From positions 1-25,386 of the forward strand of contig DAXETX010000170.1 in assembly GCA_051155735.1 (NCBI GenBank): a stretch of DNA of 25,386 nt, read 5' to 3'. The translations under genes and the position numbers were made by a program. This document shows, piece by piece, positions 16,481-24,567 of the stretch (within the stretch, counting starts at the first letter, position 1; the number at the start of each line of letters is the position of its first letter). This stretch comes from JASJCP01 sp051155735 (GTDB taxonomy: Bacteria; Cyanobacteriota; Cyanobacteriia; Cyanobacteriales; Xenococcaceae). Under the pieces are notes generated by a model that was given only the letters and a program-made list of their open reading frames with translations, was not told where the DNA came from and made no database searches.

Positions 16481-17161
16481 ATGACCAGCATTGAAACATC
16501 ATCCTATACAGATCGGCAAATTATTGCTTGGTTACGGGGCTTATACACTGTAGCTTGGGCAGACGGTCACTATGACCCAGAAGAACAAAAGTTAATCTCG
16601 CAACTAACTAGTGATTTAGCAGAACTTGATAATAACGCTTCTTTAGAACCAATTACGCCAGAAGAATTAGCGACAACACTAGGCACAGATCATGATACAG
16701 GAGAAAACTTTTTACGAACCGCCGTCTTAGTAGCAGTAGCGGATGGCGTTTATTCGACTCCTGAGTACGAACTTTTACAGGAGTTTAGTAAAGCCTTGGG
16801 GATTGAAGTAGCAGCCCTGCAATACTTAGAAAGTAGTCTTTACCAACCTGAAAACCACTCTGATGGTAGTACTGCTGCTATTAGCAAACCTGAATCACAT
16901 CCAGATGTGTTGCATCCTGTCAAAGACTGGTTGGATGAGATGGAAATTAAAGACCCGCGACTAGCGCGGTTTATTTGTAAGGTTATTCCACCTCAATGTC
17001 CTTTTGAACGAGATATTAATCTCTTTGGTCGGACTATTGCCCATATTCCGCCTTTGTGTAAGTTAAATCCTCTTTATGAACAATTTGTCGGGTTGCGTTT
17101 CCGTTCTCTGTCCTATTTAGCTGATGATTGCGAAGAAGATATTTCGCAATATATTCAGTAA
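16481..17161 (+). CDS. TerB-like domain protein fused to Mo-dependent nitrogenase C-terminal domain
   Basis: A 226-residue two-domain protein. Residues about 12-110 match the TerB-like all-helical fold: the acidic WADGHYDPEEQKLI is repeated in form by VAVADGVYSTPEYELL, the usual pair of metal-binding-type half motifs. After a low-complexity linker (about 115-145), residues about 148-222 match the Mo-nitro_C domain seen mostly in cyanobacteria: KDWLDEMEIKDPRLA, CPFERDI, GRTIAHIPPLCKLNPLYEQ and LRFRSLSYLADDCEED. Despite the name this domain is found in non-fixing cyanobacteria, and no nif genes are here. The function is unknown; membrane-stress or metal-linked roles are guessed from TerB relatives. 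I start at ATG 16481 rather than the in-frame TTG at 16469. Confidence 0.82.
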   Translation: MTSIETSSYTDRQIIAWLRGLYTVAWADGHYDPEEQKLISQLTSDLAELDNNASLEPITPEELATTLGTDHDTGENFLRTAVLVAVADGVYSTPEYELLQEFSKALGIEVAALQYLESSLYQPENHSDGSTAAISKPESHPDVLHPVKDWLDEMEIKDPRLARFICKVIPPQCPFERDINLFGRTIAHIPPLCKLNPLYEQFVGLRFRSLSYLADDCEEDISQYIQ

Positions 17162-17167
17162 TCAAGC

Positions 17168-18055
17168 TCATTGTAATAGCCACAAAATTAGCGGTAGAGT
17201 CATAAAACTCAACAGGGTGGAGGTGACAATGGTTTTGGCAACAAAATCTCGATCTCCACCAAACTCTGTCACCAAAACTAAAGAATTGACTGCTGTAGGC
17301 ATCGCACTTTGCAAAACTAGAACCTGTAAATCTAAACCCTCTAGCTGTAAGTTCATTCCTACTACATAAGCGATCGCTGGTGCGACTAATAATCGGATTA
17401 ATGCCCCACCCAACTCTTTAATGCCCAACTCCAAATTAGTATTAGCCAACTGCATTCCTAATAAAATTAAAGCAATGGGAATTGCTGCGTCTCCCACTTT
17501 TTGAATACCTGTATCTAGCTGCCAAGGAATCTCCCAATTGAGGAGGCGCAAACCAATACCAGCTAGAATTGACCATAATAAAGGCAGTTTGACAATCAAG
17601 CGAAGCCCCGACCAAACTCCTTCCCCTTTAATAATTGCTGGACCAAAGCAAAACAGTAAAATACTCGAACCAATCATATAAATAATGGCTCTAGCTAATC
17701 CTGATGCCCCGAAAGCAAAATCGACTACTGGTAATCCCATATTGCCGTTATTCGGAAATAAAGCAACTGCCACAACAGCGGTTTTTAACCCAGGGGATAA
17801 ACCCGTAAATTTACCGAGTAATTTTGCGATCAAATATATGATGGCGGAAGTAACAGCAAAACCACTTAATAGACCCACAGAAGTTTTTAAAGATAACTCT
17901 GTACGGTAAAGACTGTCGATTACCAAAGCAGGAGATAATACATAGAGAGTCAATTGCGAAAGAGTTTGTTTTTGTAAGGGCAACTTTCGACCAGCAATAA
18001 AACCAATCAAAATAATTAAACCCACAGGTAATACGGCAGGAAGCAAAGCAAACAT
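17168..18055 (-). CDS. AEC-family (auxin efflux carrier-type) permease
   Basis: A 295-residue polytopic protein with about ten hydrophobic segments in two five-helix halves. The signature PNNGNMGLPV (near residue 100) breaks a helix in the first half and AMPTAVNSLVL occupies the matching place in the second, the crossover helices of the AEC/BART fold. Relatives export auxin-like compounds or carry malonate, malate and other organic acids with a proton or sodium. The substrate here cannot be inferred. The product is in the inner membrane. It is convergent with the TerB/Mo-nitro_C gene, 6 bases apart, and shares no operon. Confidence 0.87.
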   Translation of the reverse strand: MFALLPAVLPVGLIILIGFIAGRKLPLQKQTLSQLTLYVLSPALVIDSLYRTELSLKTSVGLLSGFAVTSAIIYLIAKLLGKFTGLSPGLKTAVVAVALFPNNGNMGLPVVDFAFGASGLARAIIYMIGSSILLFCFGPAIIKGEGVWSGLRLIVKLPLLWSILAGIGLRLLNWEIPWQLDTGIQKVGDAAIPIALILLGMQLANTNLELGIKELGGALIRLLVAPAIAYVVGMNLQLEGLDLQVLVLQSAMPTAVNSLVLVTEFGGDRDFVAKTIVTSTLLSFMTLPLILWLLQ

Positions 18056-18206
18056 ATAAAGTGATTACCGTTGAATATTTGATTATTTAATTAGGACAAT
18101 TAATTATTTGTGATCCGTGGTAGTTGAGATCGCAGCAACTTGACAACTAATTTTGCTATGTTGTTTGTAACAATTATTAATAGCATGTGAGTTTTTAATT
18201 TTGGAT

Positions 18207-18902
18207 ATGGTTGTTACAACCTCCGCTTTCACCGACAATTTATCAGATAGTCATAACCTGCGTCGGGTTTGGGAAACTGTCCACAGCAAAAGCTGTCCTA
18301 AACTCTACAATTTTCATATGCACACTACTGCTTCTGATGGTCAACTTACACCCTCACAACTAGTAGAACAGGCGATCGCTATAGGACTAAAAGGTCTTGC
18401 AATTACCGATCATCATTCGGTAGCAGGTTATCAACAAGCTCAATCTTATAGAAATCAGCGACAAACTACTAATCCCGAACCAGAGTTATTTAAGCTTTGG
18501 ACTGGCATTGAAATTACTTCTAATCTTCACGGTACTGAGGTACACATCTTAGGATATGCCTTCGATCCGAATCATCCTGCTTTAGAGATTTATACTCAGT
18601 CTGTCAGTCCCCAGGGTCGAGAGGCTAATGCCCAAAAAGTAATTGCTGCGATTCAGAAAGCAGGTGGTTTAGCCATTTTGGCTCATCCTTTTCGTTATCG
18701 TCGTTCCGCTAAAGAATTAGTTCCTTTGGCTGCGCAATTAGGGATCGATGGCATTGAAGTTTATTATGCTTATGGTAATCCCGATCCTTGGCAACCTAGT
18801 GCTAGGCAAACTAAACAAGCTTTAGAGTTGGCTTTTCGTCACGGGTTAGCGACAACTTGTGGCACAGATACCCATGGCTTAAGTTTACTCAAGCGAATTT
18901 AA
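18207..18902 (+). CDS. PHP-domain metal-dependent phosphoesterase
   Basis: A 231-residue PHP (polymerase and histidinol phosphatase) protein. Metal ligands sit in the expected motifs: NFHMHTTASDG (HxH plus D), LAITDHHSVAG, WTGIEITSN followed by VHILGY, LAHPFRY, and CGTDTHG near the C-terminus. The trinuclear metal site looks complete. Stand-alone PHP enzymes of this size act on small phosphates such as nucleoside 3',5'-bisphosphates (the RNase AM/YciV type) or histidinol phosphate. This protein is shorter than RNase AM and histidinol phosphatase is unproven, so I give no symbol. The start ATG 18207 follows an in-frame TTG at 18201. The stop lies 74 bases before the permease start; the two may be co-transcribed. 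Confidence 0.85.
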   Translation: MVVTTSAFTDNLSDSHNLRRVWETVHSKSCPKLYNFHMHTTASDGQLTPSQLVEQAIAIGLKGLAITDHHSVAGYQQAQSYRNQRQTTNPEPELFKLWTGIEITSNLHGTEVHILGYAFDPNHPALEIYTQSVSPQGREANAQKVIAAIQKAGGLAILAHPFRYRRSAKELVPLAAQLGIDGIEVYYAYGNPDPWQPSARQTKQALELAFRHGLATTCGTDTHGLSLLKRI

Positions 18903-18976
18903 ATGCTCAATTGAGCATTGATTGTAGGCGAGCGACATCAGAGAGTACAATTTTCTCGCAGATTGCCAGCTTATAT

Positions 18977-19873
18977 ATGATTAAAACCCCAAGGAAGAAG
19001 ATCGCTGCTTATTTAGATCGAGATACAGTTGCAGCCTGGATTTTTCTCGCCCCTGCACTGATTCTACTGGGAATTTTTTTGTTTTATCCCATCGCCTACT
19101 TAATTTATCTTAGTTTTACCACAGGTAGTTTTACGACTTCAGGCGTAAGTTGGATCGGGTGGAGTAACTACCGACGCTTAGTCTCGGACGCAGATTTCTG
19201 GCAAGTTATTGGCAATACACTTTACTTTACGATCGCTACAGTAATTCCCACTATCGTTATCCCTCTAGTTTTAGCAGTACTCTTAAATCGCTCTGCTCCT
19301 TTGAGAGGTTTATTACGCACCGCTTACTTTATTCCCTCGATTACTTCACTAGTGGCGGTAGGCTTAGGATTTCGTTGGTTATTTCAAACCCAAGGTCCAG
19401 TTAATAGTTTATTGTTGGCATTAGGCTTTGACCCCATTCCTTGGTTAAGTAGTACCGTTTGGGCAATGCCTGTATTAATTTTATTGAGTAGTTGGAAACA
19501 GCTGGGATTTAATTTGGTGGTGTTCTTAGGAGGCTTACAGACGATTCCTCAATCTCGCTATGAAGCAGCAGAATTAGATGGCGCGAATAGTTGGGCGAAG
19601 TTCCGCTATATTACCCTTCCTGGATTACGCCCGACGTTAATTTTTGCGATTGTCACTACGACGATTTTTACTTTACGCAGTTTTGAGCAAGTTTATATTA
19701 TTACTGGTGGTGGACCGTTAAACTCAACCAATTTACTGGTGTTTTATATCTACGAACAAGCTTTTGCGCGGTTTGAGTTTGGTTATGCAGCAGCAGCAGC
19801 AACTATTTTATTGCTGCTAACTTTGATTTTGGTTTATTTATATCTACGCAATTGGCAACAATCTAATCAGTAA
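18977..19873 (+). CDS. Sugar ABC transporter permease (MalF/UgpA type), orphan
   Basis: A 298-residue inner-membrane subunit with six predicted TM helices. The first spans about 20-45 (AAWIFLAPALILLGIFLFYP). The cytoplasmic coupling loop has the EAA motif YEAAELDGANSWAKFRYITLP, which docks the ATPase. The family-typical ending FGYAAAAATIL is present. Clade members import sugars, glycerol phosphate or glucosylglycerol. No binding protein, second permease or ATPase is adjacent, so it must pair with subunits encoded elsewhere. With stpA nearby a glucosylglycerol uptake permease is conceivable, but I do not claim ggtC. I start at ATG 18977; the longer ORF from TTG 18857 overlaps the PHP gene and adds 40 non-homologous residues. 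Confidence 0.87.
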   Translation: MIKTPRKKIAAYLDRDTVAAWIFLAPALILLGIFLFYPIAYLIYLSFTTGSFTTSGVSWIGWSNYRRLVSDADFWQVIGNTLYFTIATVIPTIVIPLVLAVLLNRSAPLRGLLRTAYFIPSITSLVAVGLGFRWLFQTQGPVNSLLLALGFDPIPWLSSTVWAMPVLILLSSWKQLGFNLVVFLGGLQTIPQSRYEAAELDGANSWAKFRYITLPGLRPTLIFAIVTTTIFTLRSFEQVYIITGGGPLNSTNLLVFYIYEQAFARFEFGYAAAAATILLLLTLILVYLYLRNWQQSNQ

Positions 19874-19939
19874 GTAGCAAACCTTATTATAACTGTGGTA
19901 CGATGCGCGATTTTGAAATATCCCTCAAATTATAGATAG

Positions 19940-19971
19940 CCCTCAACGTTAGCCAATATTGCGAGGGATTT
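19940..19971 (+). terminator. Possible terminator after the ABC permease
   Basis: CCCTC (19940-19944) pairs with GAGGG (19963-19967), with extra CG pairing inside, and is followed by ATTTT. It lies 67 bases after the permease stop and before the phospholipase-D-like gene. The stem is short and the loop large, so this is a weak call. Confidence 0.35.
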
Positions 19972-19994
19972 TCAGCTAAACTGCGATTTTTTTT

Positions 19995-21293
19995 ATGTGG
20001 AATATAATTCTGACTTTGCTGTGGTGGTTATTGATTGCCCTAGTAATCCTTAGCTTAGTTTTATTAGTTGGCTTTTATTTTAAAGGGGCATTTCGCGATC
20101 GCGTTGAGTATTTGGCAAATTACCCGCCAGACCCAGAAGAACCTCGTTTTGCAGCCACTTTAGCTAGTATTACCAACTCCTTGATCACTCAAGGGAGAGT
20201 TACTGATTTTTGGTCAGAACCAGCTTTAATTCAACAAGCTCGTCTCGATGGGATTAGTAAAGCCCAGCAGACAATTGATTTTGAAACTTTCTTTATGACT
20301 CCTGGTAAACGGGCTGATGATTTTGCTGTAGCGATCGCCGAAAGAGCTAGTGCGGGGGTTGAAATTAGGCTGATTGTCGATAGTTATGGCACTAAAGATA
20401 TTTCTCCAAAATATTGGCAACGGCTGCAAGCAGTAGGAGTCAAGATTGTTTTTTTTAATTCTTTTAAATGGAAAGCACCTCTTGATTATGCGGGGCGAAC
20501 TCACCGCAAAATACTAATAATTGATCGTCAATTTGCCTTAGTCGGCGGTGCTGGTATTTCCGATATGTGGGATGGTATCGAAAAAGATGATGACACTCAA
20601 CCTTGGCTCGATATCGAACTGCGTCTCGAAGGAGAAATAATTTTCTTTTTAGAAGGGATCTTTTCCCAACACTGGACTTATGGCGGAGGAACTGCGGATT
20701 TAGAGCGCGAAAAATTACAGCGTTCTCTCAAAGAACAGTATTTGATCTTGGCTACACCAGGGGCTAATCCGCAATATCGTTTTTCACCGATTAAAGCTTT
20801 AAAATACAACAGCATTATCTGTGCCAGAAAAAGAATTTGGCTGGCTAGTCCTTACTTTCTTCCCGATCCTAATTCGCAAAAATTGTTGGTAGCAGCTAAA
20901 CAAAAAGGAGTTGATGTCAAAATTCTGACTACTAGCAAACGCAGTGATAAAAAGCCCGTTTACTATGCTTCCTACGAACACTACGGCAGATTACTCAAAG
21001 GGGGAGTCGAAATTTATGAATATCAGCCTAGTATGACCCATGCCAAAATGCTACTAATCGATGACCGCTGGGTAATTACAGGTAGTGCTAATTTTGACCC
21101 GCGCAGTTTCGATCATAATGAAGAACTCGATCTAGTTATCTCTCAACCCGAATTAGTGAATAATATTAAAAATGTTTTTACCAATGGTTTTGCTCAAAGT
21201 AAGCGCGTAACTCTCTCTGACTGGCAACAACGTTCTTGGTGGCGACATCGTATTTTAGGTAATGTAGTAAATTTTTTCCAATGGCAGTTGTAA
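19995..21293 (+). CDS. Phospholipase D superfamily protein, cardiolipin-synthase-like
   Basis: A 432-residue membrane protein. The N-terminal segment (about 5-30) is hydrophobic. Two HKD motifs form the PLD active site: H170-x-K172-x4-D177 (HRKILIID) and H349-x-K351-x4-D356 (HAKMLLID), each followed by the GGAGISD or GSANFDPRSF backing motif. Bacterial relatives make cardiolipin from phosphatidylglycerol. Cyanobacteria are generally reported to lack or have very little cardiolipin, so the true substrate may be another phosphodiester, and I leave the symbol blank. There is no second TM helix as in E. coli ClsA. It appears monocistronic. Confidence 0.85.
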   Translation: MWNIILTLLWWLLIALVILSLVLLVGFYFKGAFRDRVEYLANYPPDPEEPRFAATLASITNSLITQGRVTDFWSEPALIQQARLDGISKAQQTIDFETFFMTPGKRADDFAVAIAERASAGVEIRLIVDSYGTKDISPKYWQRLQAVGVKIVFFNSFKWKAPLDYAGRTHRKILIIDRQFALVGGAGISDMWDGIEKDDDTQPWLDIELRLEGEIIFFLEGIFSQHWTYGGGTADLEREKLQRSLKEQYLILATPGANPQYRFSPIKALKYNSIICARKRIWLASPYFLPDPNSQKLLVAAKQKGVDVKILTTSKRSDKKPVYYASYEHYGRLLKGGVEIYEYQPSMTHAKMLLIDDRWVITGSANFDPRSFDHNEELDLVISQPELVNNIKNVFTNGFAQSKRVTLSDWQQRSWWRHRILGNVVNFFQWQL

Positions 21294-21371
21294 AATGGGG
21301 ATTAAGGTGTTAAGTATATTCACTTTTATCAAGTTGCAGCGGACTGTTGAAAACTTGAAAACTGCTGTTAT

Positions 21372-21490
21372 AAAGCCACAGAAGTCACTAAAGCCATTAA
21401 AGCAGTGGAAGCTAAAGTGATCTTTATTCTCCTGATTTTAATCCCATTGAGAATTGTTGTTCTAAACTGAAACAATATCTGGTAACATAT
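21372..21490 (+). pseudogene. Decayed IS630-family transposase fragment
   Basis: In one frame 21381-21430 reads as EVTKAIKAVEAKVIF, and in the next frame 21422-21487 reads as LYSPDFNPIENCCSKLKQYL. The latter is the DDE-domain C-terminal signature (YSPDFNPIEN.W) of IS630/ISY100-type transposases. The frame change between VIF and LYSP shows a small deletion, and no start codon or N-terminal domain remains, so this is a remnant about 40 codons long. It lies between the phospholipase-D-like gene and rtcB. It is too short for ordinary ORF finding. Confidence 0.7.
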
Positions 21491-21529
21491 AAATTACAAA
21501 CATAATACTTGCATATAGTAAAGTCTTTT

Positions 21530-22711
21530 ATGCCATACGAAAAACTAGATTTATCAGTACCTAAGCCTATTTTGTCTTGGGCAAATCACGAACTAGATAG
21601 CCAAGAAACCAAAATGGCAAAAAACGTAGCCTCTTTACCTTTTGTCTTTAAGCACGTTGCTTTAATGCCTGATGTTCATCTCGGAAAAGGCGCGCTAGTA
21701 GGCTCGGTTATTGCAACCAAAGATGCGGTAATTCCTGCTGCTGTGGGGGTAGATATTGGTTGTGGAATGGCTGCGATAAAAATGCCGTTTCAGCAAGATC
21801 GCTTAGAGGGAAAATTAAAAAAGATTCGGCGCGATATTGAAGCGAGTATTCCTGTCGGCAAAAATGCCAATCAAGAGATTGAAAAAACTGTGACTAATTG
21901 GCAAGGCTGGCATAACTTTAAAGAGTTACATTCAGGAGTACAAAGGCTAGAAAATAGAGCTATGGCGCAGCTAGGTTCTTTGGGTGGTGGCAATCACTTT
22001 ATTGAATTGTGTCTTGATACCGATGGTCAAGTCTGGTTAATGTTACACTCTGGTTCACGGCATATTGGCAATCAACTTGCCCAGTGTCATATTTCTACAG
22101 GCAAAGAACTCGCTAAACTAGCGGATAACAAGCTTCCTGATTTGGATTTGGCATATTTTGTCCAAGGAACTCCCGAATTTGCAGCTTATTGGCGAGATTT
22201 ACAATGGGCGCAAGACTACGCTAGATTTAATCGCGAAGTGATGATGGCACGGTTTAAAGCAATTGTCGAAAAACACCTAACAGGAGGCAAACCAACTAAA
22301 CCTTTATTATCAGTTAATTGTCATCACAACTATGCCGAACAAGAAGTGCATTTTGGTGAAGCGGTTTATGTAACTCGTAAAGGTGCAGTACGCGCTAGAA
22401 AAGAAGACTATGGAATTATTCCTGGTTCTATGGGGACAAAATCTTTTATTGTTAAAGGCAAAGGTAATCATGATAGCTATTGTTCTTGTTCTCATGGTGC
22501 TGGGCGTTTGATGTCTCGAACTCAAGCTAAAAAACGCTTTAGCGTTGCTGATTTGATCGAACAAACTGAAGGTATTGAATGCCGTAAAGATGGCGGAGTT
22601 TTAGACGAAATTCCTGCTGCATATAAACCTATCGACGAAGTGATGAATCAACAACAAGATTTGGTAGAAGTGGTTGCTACTTTGAAGCAAGTAGTCTGTG
22701 TTAAAGGTTAA
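21530..22711 (+). CDS. rtcB: RNA-splicing ligase RtcB
   Basis: GTP-dependent RNA ligase that joins 2',3'-cyclic phosphate or 3'-phosphate ends to 5'-OH ends through a guanylylated histidine and a Mn2+ pair. The 393-residue protein has ALMPDVHLGKG, VGVDIGCGM (the metal-binding Cys), GGGNHFIEL, LHSGSRHIGNQL, NCHHNYAEQE and GSMGTKSFIVKGKG, and the nucleophile in CSHGAGRLMSR, H322. All appear intact. I start at ATG 21530; the TTG at 21509 would add seven residues absent from the family. The bacterial role is usually RNA repair after stress or toxin cleavage. No archease, RtcA or RtcR is adjacent. It is bordered by an IS630 remnant upstream and an IS605 element that begins about ten bases after its stop. 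Confidence 0.95.
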   Translation: MPYEKLDLSVPKPILSWANHELDSQETKMAKNVASLPFVFKHVALMPDVHLGKGALVGSVIATKDAVIPAAVGVDIGCGMAAIKMPFQQDRLEGKLKKIRRDIEASIPVGKNANQEIEKTVTNWQGWHNFKELHSGVQRLENRAMAQLGSLGGGNHFIELCLDTDGQVWLMLHSGSRHIGNQLAQCHISTGKELAKLADNKLPDLDLAYFVQGTPEFAAYWRDLQWAQDYARFNREVMMARFKAIVEKHLTGGKPTKPLLSVNCHHNYAEQEVHFGEAVYVTRKGAVRARKEDYGIIPGSMGTKSFIVKGKGNHDSYCSCSHGAGRLMSRTQAKKRFSVADLIEQTEGIECRKDGGVLDEIPAAYKPIDEVMNQQQDLVEVVATLKQVVCVKG

Positions 22712-22720
22712 AACAAATTG

Positions 22721-22870
22721 ACACTCCCGCCGTTAAGCTAACGCTATAACGGGAGATTCTTGCTTTGTTGAGCAGTTACTAGATCGAACAGAGTTAACTG
22801 TAAGACCCCCGCACCTCGCTCTCCACAAGCTATTTCTGTATTAACGGGCTGTCCGACCGCTATTTGTCCG
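22721..22870 (-). ncRNA. Predicted omega-RNA (reRNA) of the TnpB system
   Basis: In studied IS200/IS605 elements the guide RNA of TnpB is transcribed from the 3' part of tnpB through the right end, with the guide taken from flanking DNA just outside. Here the tnpB stop lies inside the right-end hairpin (22744-22746), so coding sequence and RNA scaffold overlap as expected. The nested hairpin at 22724-22755 would be its 3' scaffold. The guide would then come from the minus strand of the rtcB 3' flank, leftward of about 22720. The 5' end is a guess. Confidence 0.4.
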
Positions 22871-23997
22871 CGTTGTTGAATAATGCGCGCTGATGCATTA
22901 TCGCGATTCATTCTAGCTCCGCAATACTGACATTGATGCGTTCTTTCTTTCAACATTTTTTTGCCCGTATGCAATCTACAATTGGGACAAGTTTGAGAAG
23001 TAAAGTTCTTATCTACTTTGAGATAGTATTTGCCTCGCTTCCAGGCGATAAAGGGCAATATTTCATTGATAAAGCTCCCAATCCCCGAATCTAAAGACTG
23101 TTTGGCGAACAAACCTTTTGACCAAGATTTATAATTGATATCTTCCACAAAAACATTATCAGTTTGGTCGCATAAGTAATGAGCTAATTTGAACAACCAA
23201 TCACGTCTCGTATTAGCTACTTTCTCGTGAAAGAAAGCTATTTTATTTTGCAACTTTAACCAATTATTCGAGCCTTTAATTTTGTTTTTAAGTTGTCGCT
23301 GAAGTTTTTTCAACTTCTTAAGCTTACTTCTTAAAAACTTAGGACTTTTGATTAATTCTGTTGGAGTAGCTACAAATGATTCAATTCCTGCATCAATTCC
23401 TAACGATCTATCCTGTGGCATAACTTCTGGTATTACTACTTTTGATTGAAAAACAATCGTCAGATAATAACCAGAAGCACGTTTTACTATTTGAAATTGT
23501 TTTGGTATAAATCCAGTTGGATAGCTCCGTGATTGTCTAATTCTTATCCAACCAATTGAGGGGAGTTTAACTCTACCTGTATCCAAACAATTTTTTCCCA
23601 GTTGAGGAAAAATAAAACTACGAAATCTGTTCTTAGATTTAAACCGAGGAAACCCTCGCTCTGGTATTTTAAAGAAATCAGACCACGCCTTCTCTAATCG
23701 CTTCAAAACTTGCTGTAAAGTTTGAGCGTTTACCAACTTTAAATGTGGTAGTTTTTTCTTAGCTTCAGTTAGGGCTTTTGATTGATTATTATAGCTAGGA
23801 AAAGTTGCCGAAGCTGGAATTATGTATTCAGAAACTATCGAGCAACAATCTATCTTACACTTTCTCGATTCAAGATAAGCTTTCCTCTCAGCATGAGCAA
23901 AATTGTAAACGCTTCGGCAAATATCTAAATATTGCTCAAATTGTCTGATTTGTTTCTTTGTCGGCTTAATTTTGTATCGATATGTGTAAGTAATCAT
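22744..23997 (-). CDS. tnpB: RNA-guided nuclease TnpB (IS605 OrfB)
   Basis: A 417-residue TnpB of the family ancestral to Cas12. The N-terminal helical wedge region begins TYRYKIKPTKKQIRQFEQ. The split RuvC nuclease is complete: D202 in LGIDAGIESF, E285 in VFVEDINYKSW and D366 in MNRDNASARII. The zinc ribbon between the last two has C337, C340, C356 and C359. Known relatives cleave DNA matching an omega-RNA guide next to a transposon-adjacent motif, which keeps the element at its donor site after TnpA excision. The length is typical and there is no frameshift. The stop codon falls in the right-end hairpin. It is divergent from tnpA with a 50-base gap. Confidence 0.93.
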   Translation of the reverse strand: MITYTYRYKIKPTKKQIRQFEQYLDICRSVYNFAHAERKAYLESRKCKIDCCSIVSEYIIPASATFPSYNNQSKALTEAKKKLPHLKLVNAQTLQQVLKRLEKAWSDFFKIPERGFPRFKSKNRFRSFIFPQLGKNCLDTGRVKLPSIGWIRIRQSRSYPTGFIPKQFQIVKRASGYYLTIVFQSKVVIPEVMPQDRSLGIDAGIESFVATPTELIKSPKFLRSKLKKLKKLQRQLKNKIKGSNNWLKLQNKIAFFHEKVANTRRDWLFKLAHYLCDQTDNVFVEDINYKSWSKGLFAKQSLDSGIGSFINEILPFIAWKRGKYYLKVDKNFTSQTCPNCRLHTGKKMLKERTHQCQYCGARMNRDNASARIIQQRGQIAVGQPVNTEIACGERGAGVLQLTLFDLVTAQQSKNLPL

Positions 23998-24047
23998 GGC
24001 TCGACCATCTATGATAATATGTTGATATTACAACTTATCGCCATGCT

Positions 24048-24464
24048 ATGTCAAGCAATTATAATAAAGGATTTAGGTCAATATATAAACTTAACGTTCA
24101 TGTAGTTTTTGTGACTAAATACCGCAAACCAGCGATTAATAAAGAAAGACTGATTAGACTACATAATATATTTAAAGAAACTCTTGAAAAGTGGGATTGT
24201 GCGTTAAATGATTTTAATGCTGAGTGCGATCATTGCCATTTAATCGTAGAGTTTAAACCAGATGTTCAGTTGTCTAAATTAATTGCTAACCTAAAAACAG
24301 TAAGTTCGAGATTGATTCGTAAAGAATACCCCGAACTTAGTAATCAATATTTTTATGGAAAACCTTTTTTTTGGACTGGTTCTTATTTTGTTGCCAGTTG
24401 TGGAGGCGTAACTGTAGAGCAATTAAAAGATTATGTTGAGAAACAAAAATCTCCCAAAAAGTAA
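24048..24464 (+). CDS. tnpA: IS200/IS605 single-strand transposase TnpA (Y1 HUH)
   Basis: A 138-residue Y1 transposase. The HUH metal motif is H62-C-H64 in CDHCHLIVEF, and the nucleophile tyrosine is Y129 in QLKDYVEKQ. The opening SIYKLNVHVVFVTKYRKP and the middle LKTVSSRLIRKEYPEL with FFWTGSYFVASCGG are standard. It cuts and joins single-stranded element ends using the subterminal hairpins, without target duplication. All active-site residues are present, so excision may still occur. The start ATG is 24048; an ATG at 24043 is out of frame. Confidence 0.94.
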   Translation: MSSNYNKGFRSIYKLNVHVVFVTKYRKPAINKERLIRLHNIFKETLEKWDCALNDFNAECDHCHLIVEFKPDVQLSKLIANLKTVSSRLIRKEYPELSNQYFYGKPFFWTGSYFVASCGGVTVEQLKDYVEKQKSPKK

Positions 24465-24486
24465 GGATGCTCCGCAGTTTACTTTT
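24457..24486 (+). terminator. Probable tnpA terminator hairpin
   Basis: AAAAGTAA (24457-24464) is perfectly complementary to TTACTTTT (24479-24486), with GGATGCTCC between them. The stem includes the tnpA stop codon. The run of T after the stem supports termination, although it could also be part of the left-end structure. Confidence 0.45.
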
Positions 24487-24567
24487 ATTGGTTTCGATTC
24501 ATCTCACCGCTAACCGCTCACGCGGTTTAACGGGAGTCCTCTCGAAACATTTAAGATAGAAAACTAT

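Larger units (their letters stand above)
22722..24548 (-). mobile_element. IS605-type element (IS200/IS605 family), apparently complete
   Basis: Divergent tnpB and tnpA genes are framed by structured ends. By tnpB the right end has nested hairpins: CTCCCG (22724-22729) with CGGGAG (22750-22755) around CGTTA-AGC-TAACG (22731-22743). By tnpA the left end has AACCGC-TCAC-GCGGTT (24512-24527), with TTAACGGGAGT next to it, a sequence echoed at the other end. An outer pair GTTTCGA (24491-24497) and TCGAAAC (24542-24548) also frames it. IS200/IS605 elements lack inverted termini and target duplications and instead use such subterminal hairpins. The exact outer bases are uncertain by tens of bases. 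Orientation follows convention, with the right end after tnpB, so the element reads on the minus strand. Confidence 0.82.

Noticed and set aside
18857..18976. TTG-initiated extension of the ABC permease overlapping the PHP gene
   Set aside because: The 40 extra residues are not permease-like and overlap the PHP coding sequence; ATG 18977 gives the normal N-terminus.
22310..22564. Minus-strand ORF inside rtcB
   Set aside because: It lies entirely within a well conserved rtcB frame and has no independent support.
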